Source of the DNA: HGW-17 sp964516435
GTDB lineage: Bacteria > Myxococcota_A > Polyangia > HGW-17
DNA: 29,329 nucleotides
Reading direction: 5' to 3'
Assembly (NCBI GenBank): GCA_964516435.1
Contig: CAZEZP010000033.1
Coordinates: 1-29,329 of the forward strand
Below the pieces are notes generated by a model, which did not search any database, had not been told where the DNA came from, and was given only the letters and a program-made list of their open reading frames with translations. Positions 14,015 through 22,100 of the stretch are shown here, piece by piece. The position numbers and the translations under genes are program-made. Every line of letters begins with the position of its first letter. The first letter of the stretch is position 1.

Positions 14015-17000
14015 CTACAATAAAACCTGTACCTCTTTGTTCTGTTGTTTCAATTGCAAACCCTCGGAAGAGAGTCGAATCGTCAGGTCCCAGTCCTGAA
14101 GCACCCATTCTTTCTCCATGCTCCTGGATTTGGCCGTGATGGGAGCGATGAACTGCTCTCCCCGGAGCAACTCCCCGCGTTCCCAATTCAATACGACTAC
14201 TTCAAAATCGTCTGGCTGCTCGATGCGTACACGCTTGTATCTGCGAAACACCGTTACCCTCAAGTGCTGGAATGAAAAATCGAAGCGTTCTGCAAGGCCC
14301 AATCGACTTCGAGGAACTGTAGATTCCCGGAATAGCGACACAGGACGGTGTTCAATTTCATTTAACTTATTTTTTACCCTTTTCACATGTTCGCGAGTTG
14401 AATCAAGAAATTTTTTGGCATCATCCAAAGAGTGCCTGGAATCTCCCTGATTTTCATTATTTATTTTTTCACAAATTTTCACCCATTGTTCGCAGCAATA
14501 TACTATCTCTTTCTCTAAATACATAAACCGCTCTAGGCAATACTCCCTTGCTTGTAGATATTCATTGGATCGTTCTAGTATAGAACAAAGACGCATGATA
14601 CTATGATCCTGAAAATCCGCTATATCCACACTTGAATAAACTTCGGTGGAAATTAATTTCTTTAAAAATTCTTTCCACAGATTCTCATCATCTCTTACAC
14701 CCTGTAATGTATATATGGGGCTTGAGAGTTCATTGACCAACTGCTTTACCAAATAGGATTTCTTTTCCCGAAGTTTGCTCAAAATCAACTCATTGGATAA
14801 AAAATTTTGCATCCATACAGGACATTGTTTTAGCACTTTCTGGTCAATTATATTTTTAGGTAAAACAATCAAACTATAAAAATAAATTAATGAAATCCAT
14901 TCTTGTTTTATAACCAAGTTGTAAATTAAAAAGTTCAATAACACATTAGTCACTTCGTCACTTCCAAAGTTTATGCAGTACTTCATTATATCATTGCATA
15001 TAAAATATAATTCAATATCAACATATTCTGTCTCCTTATATTCCACTCCCTCTCGAGTATCGCCTCCACTCTGTTTTTGCAGTTTCTTTATTTCGTTCTG
15101 ATCCCGCTTTTTCTGTTTTTTTAGCAAAAAATAAAATTGGCTTATAAAAATTTTCAAATGCTGTTCCCGGAACTTTTTGCCCATAACCTGCAGTGTTTCA
15201 GCAGAATGAATTTTCTTGAAACTTTCATCTAAAAATTTGCAGATTTCTGAATTTTTATTCTGTTTTGCTATATGTATTTTACCCGAGATAAAATCATATA
15301 ACATTTTATATTTTTCTTCATATCTCAGTTCCGAACGGCTAGGAGCGCTGATCAACGCCCGGATGATGAGAGCCGTGGCTGCATAAATCACACCTTTCTC
15401 TTTCCTGTCCACAGCATCCGACAGCACACGGGAAATCCGCTTCACATGCTTGATGAGTTCCTTTGATGGAATTTGATGGAAGTACTTCAGGGACAACCGG
15501 AGATTGGACGTTTCCACGAAAGCATCCAGAAGATACTGGAAGGGCGCATATTCCCGCTGCTCCTGCGTCGTAATCCGTGTTTGATCTATGATATCTTTAT
15601 CTTTACTTACCCCCTTGCTCCAGGCGGCAATGACCTCTTCATGCTCTTTTTCGAGCCCCCACCACACCAGGTTTTCCGGGAAACGGGTAGTGCGCGCCCT
15701 GGATATCCGGTATTCCCTGGTTTCTGGCAAACGATGTTTCTGGTGGATGAGAATGCAGTCTTCATACCGTTCACATCCGAATGCCAGTTTGGCCATGTCT
15801 CCGGCCTTCATCGGCAAACCGCCCGCATCCAGAAAACGAAAGATTTCATAGACCTGCGACAATACTGCCATGTCCTGGTTTTTCATTTTTACAATGCGGG
15901 CAAGCATTTCCCGAAATACATAGGGCCAGGTGACATCCTGCCTGGCATTCAAAAACCAAGCTTCATTTTTCATCAATGCTTGCAATTCCTGCAGAAAGGA
16001 AATATCGATTGTACTGTCGAGGACAAGAAAAGCGGCCGCCCGGCTTTCGAGTTTCGTGGAAAATTGCGAATGTCGGGCCGCCAATTCCAGCAGTAATTTG
16101 AAATGCCGTCCCTGCCAGAAGCAGCGGAAGGCATCGGCAGGCATGCCGTTGTCCCGGTAGCGGATCCCGGCCTTTTCCAGTTTGCCCTCGAACTCTTCGG
16201 CTTCTGCCCGGCAGCGCTGGGCATCCGATGCTTTTTCGGCATTGTCGAACCACAGGGCGGCCTGGCGCATCAGATAGGCGTCCCGGGTGCGCCGGCCTTC
16301 CTCGGCATACTGGGAAGCCCGCTGAAGCGGGTCGACCCACTCGTGCACCCAGTTTTCCTCTGCGCCCGGCACCAGATACTGAATCCGGTTCTCCCAGGAT
16401 TTGGGATCGGGATTCCGGGAGAGTATCGATTCAACCAAATCCGGATCCATCAGGTATTTCCAGAAATTGCGCTTCCCTTCGAAAATCTCCCTGCTCTCCA
16501 CGATAAACAGGTTTTTCTTGGCCCGGCTGGCCGCGACATACAGACGGTTGAAGAAGTACTCCAAGGCTAACCGCTGCTCCGGCTCTTCCTGTTCCCCCTG
16601 CTGTTCCATAAAACGGAAAAAGGCCGCAGGCACGCTTTCCGCCAGACGGTACAGCACGACACTGTCGAATTCCAGACCCTTGGCGGCAATGGGACTCAAT
16701 ACATCCTGAAATATCTCATCCTCACCTTGCGCATCCTGATTCAATTTTTTCAAGACATCATCGGTTTTTGCATAATTACTCTCTCCATTCTGCTCGCAGG
16801 GCACGATTCGCACCATCCCCAGACGAAGGACATGTTCCTTCGTGGAATCGTCCTCGAGAGGAAAGTAAAAAATTTGAACCCGTTCCTCCAGGCGCCAAGC
16901 CTCCTGCGGCTGCACACCCTGGTGGCTTAGAAGCGTTCCACGAAGCAACTGGATGAGGTTGCAGAAGTGGACGATGCCCGGATTGGAACGGTAACTGAAT

Positions 17001-18850
17001 CCCAGTTCCCGGAAGTGGATGTTCGGCTTGATGCCCCAGATGGCACGGAAACGCTCATGGAAAGATGCCTTCACCGATTCCCAGCGGAATCCCGTGGGAT
17101 TGAGCGTCTGCATCGGGTCCCCAGCGAAGACGAAAGGCACCCGGGAAAGGTCGTTTTTCTGCAGCCGCCGGCGGGAATACACGGAGGAAAGGAAGATGAC
17201 CTCCAGTTCGAGCGGTGTGAAATCCTGCGCCTCGTCGCAAAAGATGGCGGCAAAGGAAGTCTGCTCGATTCCAGGCGAATTTAGGGCGCAAACGGCCAGG
17301 TCCTGGTCGTCCCAGTAGCCTTTTTCCTTGCACAGAGGCCTGTACCAACTGTTCCAGACCTTGTCATAGACGAGTTGATACGTCTGCGCCGTCACGGATT
17401 CGCTTTCACCCCGCGAAAGACTCTGGAACTCCTCGGGTGAAAAGTCTTCGTCCTGGATGAAGCACCGTCCCTTGATGTACGTGCGGATGACGTGCCAGGC
17501 CAGTTCGGGCGTAAACTGCCGGGCATCGGGCCGTTTGGAAAACTGTTCATTCCAGAGTTTTCTGAATTCGGGAAAACCAATGTACTTTGTTCGAATCGTT
17601 CCCGAGAATCGTTCCCAGTCTTCAGGAAGAAGCAAACACAATAGATACTGCTGGAAACTGAAAAAACTCCTCTCCACGATGGCCTGGATCTCCTGTTCCG
17701 ATGCCTCCTGTCCCCGATGCCAACTTTTGAGCAGTTTTTTATAATTAGACGTCAACAACTTCTGGACGGTTTGTCGTGCCAAATCCAGCAGCCCCTCGCT
17801 GCAAGTCGTATACAAAAAGGACAGTCGTGTTTTTTCTGAAAGCGCATGCTCCAGATAATCTGCCGCCAGGTATTGCAGCATCGTGGATTTTCCGCTGCCC
17901 GCGCGCCCATTGATGAAAAGCGGATACCGGCTGGCCACATCCGGCTTCCGGATTTCGTCGAGCAGCACGGACTCCTCTGGAGAGAGCGCCATGTTGGCCA
18001 CCGTATTTTCCTCGATGGCCTGCCAGAATCTTTCATCCATCGTGATGATGTGAGGATAGGCGCGGGCCGCCTTGCGGTAGAGATTCTCACGGGTGGCCGC
18101 AATCCCGGAAAACTCCCGGGCCAGTCTTTTTTCGAAGATTTCCTGCGCATCTCCTTGTTCCGTCAATGGCAACAGAAGCAGCAACCGGTGCCACTCGGGA
18201 AAATACAGATACAGAAAGCCTACCTTATTGCTTGCGTTCCAGTAGACATGCGCATCCGACATGGAATGTGAGGAAGCCAGTTCATTCAACTTGAGATGTT
18301 CAAACATCACACTGAATGAATGCAGTCGTTTTTTCATGTCATCCGTGCTGATTGCCTTCACCCACGCTTCCGCCTCCAGAATGAACAGATCCCGCTCGAT
18401 TTCCTCCTCGTCCAGGCCGCCGCAGGGCTTTGCCGAGAACACGTCCAGCCAACTCCGTTCGTCTTCGTCGAGTTCCGGCAGTGGCGGCGCTGGCTGACTG
18501 CGGCTCAGGTCCTCGTATATCTTTCGGATTTGCCCTTCATCGAAAGGAACGAGGCGTCTTTGATATTTTTCATCATCATGCTTTTTCAAGAATTCATCGT
18601 ATTCCTTGCTGCCACGCCCCCATACCCGCAGGAAGATGACCAGGTCATCCTCCTGGAACTTCGCCTGAAAAGCAATGAGACGGAAATGCTTGCCCAGTTG
18701 TTTCTTGAGGATTCCATTTGATGTTGAACCAAACCCCGTCAGATGCTGGTTCTTCTGGATTTTTTCACACAGGCTTTGCACCAGTTGCACCTGGCCATGC
18801 CGCTGGGCATCCACCATGCATTGGTCCGAAACATAGACGTAAAAGGCCAT
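14015..18850 (-). CDS. Giant UvrD-like SF1 helicase of the defence island
   Basis: A 1611-aa protein. Residues 1 to about 290 are unassigned (MAFYVYVSDQC start). The SF1 core shows Walker A GRAGSGKST at 315-323, Walker B FCDEAQDF (DEAQD at 539-543), the following motifs FVFAGDPMQTLNP and FRELGFSYRSNPGIVHFCN, then SPIAAKGLEFDSVVLYR, and VAASRAKKNLFIVES near 770, which is UvrD/Rep motif VI. About 840 C-terminal residues have no motif I recognise and look helical. An upstream in-frame ATG at 19051 would add 67 residues of Arg/Cys-rich sequence without a ribosome site. ATG 18850 has GAGGA six bases before it and is chosen. The nearest neighbours are druE upstream (333 nt) and cas10 downstream (53 nt). 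The segment 14340-15340 is very AT-rich compared with the rest. Unwinding or remodelling of nucleic acid is expected; its partner (Druantia or the type III complex) is unknown. Confidence 0.85.
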   Translation of the reverse strand: MAFYVYVSDQCMVDAQRHGQVQLVQSLCEKIQKNQHLTGFGSTSNGILKKQLGKHFRLIAFQAKFQEDDLVIFLRVWGRGSKEYDEFLKKHDDEKYQRRLVPFDEGQIRKIYEDLSRSQPAPPLPELDEDERSWLDVFSAKPCGGLDEEEIERDLFILEAEAWVKAISTDDMKKRLHSFSVMFEHLKLNELASSHSMSDAHVYWNASNKVGFLYLYFPEWHRLLLLLPLTEQGDAQEIFEKRLAREFSGIAATRENLYRKAARAYPHIITMDERFWQAIEENTVANMALSPEESVLLDEIRKPDVASRYPLFINGRAGSGKSTMLQYLAADYLEHALSEKTRLSFLYTTCSEGLLDLARQTVQKLLTSNYKKLLKSWHRGQEASEQEIQAIVERSFFSFQQYLLCLLLPEDWERFSGTIRTKYIGFPEFRKLWNEQFSKRPDARQFTPELAWHVIRTYIKGRCFIQDEDFSPEEFQSLSRGESESVTAQTYQLVYDKVWNSWYRPLCKEKGYWDDQDLAVCALNSPGIEQTSFAAIFCDEAQDFTPLELEVIFLSSVYSRRRLQKNDLSRVPFVFAGDPMQTLNPTGFRWESVKASFHERFRAIWGIKPNIHFRELGFSYRSNPGIVHFCNLIQLLRGTLLSHQGVQPQEAWRLEERVQIFYFPLEDDSTKEHVLRLGMVRIVPCEQNGESNYAKTDDVLKKLNQDAQGEDEIFQDVLSPIAAKGLEFDSVVLYRLAESVPAAFFRFMEQQGEQEEPEQRLALEYFFNRLYVAASRAKKNLFIVESREIFEGKRNFWKYLMDPDLVESILSRNPDPKSWENRIQYLVPGAEENWVHEWVDPLQRASQYAEEGRRTRDAYLMRQAALWFDNAEKASDAQRCRAEAEEFEGKLEKAGIRYRDNGMPADAFRCFWQGRHFKLLLELAARHSQFSTKLESRAAAFLVLDSTIDISFLQELQALMKNEAWFLNARQDVTWPYVFREMLARIVKMKNQDMAVLSQVYEIFRFLDAGGLPMKAGDMAKLAFGCERYEDCILIHQKHRLPETREYRISRARTTRFPENLVWWGLEKEHEEVIAAWSKGVSKDKDIIDQTRITTQEQREYAPFQYLLDAFVETSNLRLSLKYFHQIPSKELIKHVKRISRVLSDAVDRKEKGVIYAATALIIRALISAPSRSELRYEEKYKMLYDFISGKIHIAKQNKNSEICKFLDESFKKIHSAETLQVMGKKFREQHLKIFISQFYFLLKKQKKRDQNEIKKLQKQSGGDTREGVEYKETEYVDIELYFICNDIMKYCINFGSDEVTNVLLNFLIYNLVIKQEWISLIYFYSLIVLPKNIIDQKVLKQCPVWMQNFLSNELILSKLREKKSYLVKQLVNELSSPIYTLQGVRDDENLWKEFLKKLISTEVYSSVDIADFQDHSIMRLCSILERSNEYLQAREYCLERFMYLEKEIVYCCEQWVKICEKINNENQGDSRHSLDDAKKFLDSTREHVKRVKNKLNEIEHRPVSLFRESTVPRSRLGLAERFDFSFQHLRVTVFRRYKRVRIEQPDDFEVVVLNWERGELLRGEQFIAPITAKSRSMEKEWVLQDWDLTIRLSSEGLQLKQQNKEVQVLL
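14340..15340. other. AT-rich segment inside the SF1 helicase gene
   Basis: Roughly one kilobase of coding sequence, encoding about residues 1171-1504 of the helicase, is far more AT-rich than the surrounding island. For example, 14881-14940 has 11 G/C in 60 bases. Codons shift to AAA, AAT, ATT, TTA and TAT, and the protein becomes rich in Lys, Ile, Asn and Tyr. The frame stays open, so this is composition change without gene disruption. Confidence 0.85.
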
Positions 18851-18892
18851 GGCTTCCTCGCTTTTTCCCGCAAGTGCGGGCATATCCGGCAC

Positions 18893-18943
18893 ACGCCTGC
18901 CGCGAACGGACGGCGCATGCGGCCGTTCCTGACAGGCAGGCGT
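18893..18943 (-). promoter_or_regulatory. Nested hairpin in the helicase mRNA leader
   Basis: ACGCCTGCC at 18893-18901 is the exact complement of GGCAGGCGT at 18935-18943. Inside it GAACGG (18904-18909) pairs with CCGTTC (18923-18928). The element lies between the candidate promoter and the ATG at 18850, ending 42 nt before it. On the plus strand the stem is followed by TTTTTC, so it could also act as a terminator for antisense transcription. Confidence 0.5.
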
Positions 18944-19003
18944 TTTTCGGTCTGCATCCGGTTTTCTGAAAGATCGAGCACGCAATCGACTGCAAGGAAT
19001 AAA

Positions 19004-19032
19004 ATTCAAACTGGAAAAAAAATGCCTGTCAA
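19004..19032 (-). promoter_or_regulatory. Candidate sigma-70-type promoter for the helicase-cas operon
   Basis: Read on the minus strand, a perfect -35 TTGACA (19027-19032) is followed after 17 bases by TTGAAT (19004-19009), which matches four of six bases of the -10 consensus. The spacer contains eight T in a row. It directs transcription toward the ATG at 18850. Sequence match only. Confidence 0.45.
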
Positions 19033-19183
19033 GAAGTTTTTTGTATTCCAATGAGAATGCAAAGCGGAATACTCGCCGCGCGCCACTGGAGGCTTTGAAA
19101 GCATGGGGTCCCGGCGCTGCGGGATACCAAAACCCCGTTGCGCACCAATGGAAATTTTATCTTCAGGTAGATTCAAAGAGGGT

Positions 19184-22100
19184 TCAGACGGAATACGGTG
19201 CCAGATAGTCCAGCGCCCGATGGCGGTCCAACTGTTGCTCCAGAAAACGCTTGTCATAGACGAGCACGCACTGCGGGCAGGCCTGCGCGCACTGGGCGGG
19301 ACAATCCAGGCGCTTTTTGGCGCGCGACAGGGCATCGCTCCAGAAATCCGGCAGTTGGGTCACGTACCCGGATGCCTGCCGGTCGTACAGGACCGCCGTC
19401 ACGTGCTTTCCGTGCGCATCCGAAAAACTCCGCTGGAAGCAGCCCAGTTCCATGGCGTCGACGCCCAGGATCTGCGCCGTGGCGTCGCGCAATGCCACGG
19501 CCAGCGTCGAAACGGCCACCGGATCCGGCAGCGGTTTCTGCAGCGCCCCATCCTTCGCAAAACGGAAGAATTCGATCTCCACCACGTCCGTGAGCCATTC
19601 GAATCCCAGCGCAATTTCCAACTGGATCCTGAAATCCCCTCCCCCCGCCGGACACATGTTTGACTTCCTGCCTCCACGCAGCCGCGTGTGGGGCCTTGTA
19701 AAGACGGGCGGCATCACGCCGGGCTCCGTCATGGGCTCGGCCCGCCCGCAGGCCAGGCACAGGGCATAGCCCCGGTCGTGCTGGCCCATGGACAACTGGA
19801 TGAGCTTTCCCTCCGTCGATGCCCGAAAACGCAGGGGCACGGGGGAAAGCAGAGCCTTCCATGCCGCATTCACCTGCACCCACGGAGGCTTTACGGGTAT
19901 GAAGGTCTGTTCGTCCATCCGGTTGTGCGGCGCCTCGAAGAAATCCACGCAGAATCCGGACGGCACCAGAAATTTCTGCAAATCCGAAGGGCCAATCCGC
20001 TCTTTGCAAGAACAGGTTTCGGGTTTTCTCCCCCGGGTGCTGCCGACGGTTCCGCACGATTCACACTTCCAGGCATGGCGGATGTCCTGGATTTCCGTGC
20101 CACCCTGCACGCTGGCCGGAATCTTCCAGTTGAGCGTGATGCCGGCCGAGCGGTACACCAGCCCGTCCATGACCACCTGCGCGCCCGGCGCATATTCGCG
20201 AAGCGCCATATCCAGATCGCGGTTGGCCAGTTCGCGCCGGGCATACGGATTGTCCTCCCGGCTTTCTCCACGCGTGATGCGATGGTGGCGGAAACGCTCG
20301 CTGGTGATGTTGTCGAACTCGGCCAGGTGAACCGGAAACCCATAACTGGGCAGAAAATCCTGCGCCACCAGTTCGCGCAGCAAGTAATCCTTGACCATGC
20401 GCTCGCGGCGGTAGAACAGCGCCTTCACACCGGGATCCGAAGAGCCGTTCGCCTTCTTTGCATCCTGGTATTCCTGCTCGATCTGCTCCCATTCCACGAG
20501 CCACCGGCTCCGGATGGTCTCGAGCGAATTGGCCGTTTCCTGGAGCAAATCCGCCTCGGATTGCCGCCGCAGCGCGCTGAGCGCCACCACATCCCGCAAT
20601 CCCTGCACCAGCCCGGGATCCAGCTTTCCGGCCATCCTGCGGCACCAGTCCAGAAATCCTACCGCATCCGGATTTCCAGTGGGATGGGCCGGCGTAAAGA
20701 AATCGCCGCATTGCATGGACACGGCCATCCCTTTCTTCGCAAACTGTGCGAAATACCAGGAAAGCAGATAGGCATGCACATGGCGGCGCACGATGCGCGC
20801 GCTGTCGAGCGAGACCCGCACGGACGCCAGACGCTGCAGGAACGCCCAGCGCGTATCGCGAAACGCCGCCTGCTCCCACGGGTTGGCCTTGCACAGCGTC
20901 AGGGCCGCGCTGCGCATCTCGCCCCGCCGTCCGGCGCGCCCCGTGCGCTGCAGGTAGTTGGCCGGATGCGGCGGCACGTTGTTCATCCCCACCGCGCTCA
21001 GGCCCCCGATGTCGATGCCCAGTTCCATGGTGGTGGAGCAGGAGAGGAGATTGATTTTTCCCTCCCTGAATTCCTGCTCATACAGCGTGAGCACCCGGGA
21101 TTCCTGCTGGGCCGAATGCTCGGCCGCCCGGAAATAGAGTCCCATTTCCAGAATGCGATCGTGCAGGCTCGTCCAGAGCCCCTGCGCGCGAAGGCGCGCC
21201 ACCTGCGGCTCGTTCTGCGCCCACTTGCGCGCGGCAAGCACCCGCTGCCACTCGTCCTGCGTGCCGCCAAAGGGCGGGTCATACACGGGTATCGTTTCCC
21301 TGCGGCACTGCGGATCCAAGGCTCCCCGCTTTTCCGGATACGGCCAGTACGGCGAATGCCCGCGCAGCGTCACATCCAGGAAACGCCCCGTCACGGAACA
21401 CACCCAGGCCTCTTCGGGAATCCAGAATTGCAGTTTCTGGAAATCCAGTTGCCACCCATCCGTGCTGTTCGTGAGAATCCGGCAGCGTTTCAACTCCTCC
21501 CAGGCTTCCCTGAGCACCACATCCAAATCCTGGCAATCGCCTTTGTCATTCAGGTCCTTGCCCAGCACGCAGGCCAGAAGCCGCACGGGAATGGATTTTT
21601 TCCCTGCCCCCCGCGCCATGGGCCAGCCTCGCTGATTCCATCCCCTGCCCGGCATGCCGGGGTCCACCAGATAGCGGGCGCCATACAAAAATCCAAGGGC
21701 ATTCTTCCACCCCGGATTCACGGTTGTGAATCCGCCGTTGCGCACGAAGAAATCCACGCAGATTTTGAGATAGTCCTTCCATTCCTGGAGCGTGAATCCA
21801 GTTATCGCCTGCACCGCCGAAGGCACCTGTGCAATGCCCTTCAGTCCCGGATGGCAGATTCCCACCAGCCCCATCGTTTCCAGACTGTTGTCCCACTTGG
21901 GCCGGCGCCCGAATTCCCGGAACACCAGCATGCGCGCCAACGCCTCGGGATGCGAAAACAGGGACGGGAAGAGGCGATGGTACGTATCGAAGATCAAATT
22001 GAAATCGCGCCCCTGGTTGGCCAGTTCCCGCACCAGATCGTCGTGGGATACGCAAACCCGCTGGTTCAGTTCTGCCAGTTCCCGGCGCTTTTCCTCCAGT

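Larger units (their letters stand above)
18851..19183. other. 333-bp gap between druE and the SF1 helicase: promoter and leader
   Basis: No credible gene is seen here. The gap holds a candidate minus-strand promoter (19004-19032), a 5' leader of about 145 nt with a nested inverted repeat (18893-18943), and near the druE end a weak imperfect stem (about 19104-19134) without a T-run. The druE transcript may therefore end here or read through. Confidence 0.6.

Noticed and set aside
18851..19051. Extended N-terminus of the SF1 helicase starting at 19051
   Set aside because: The extra 67 residues overlap the candidate promoter and leader hairpin, are Arg/Cys-rich, and lack a ribosome site, whereas 18850 has one.
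19104..19134. Imperfect stem downstream of druE as an intrinsic terminator
   Set aside because: The stem has a two-base internal loop and no T-run follows on the minus strand.
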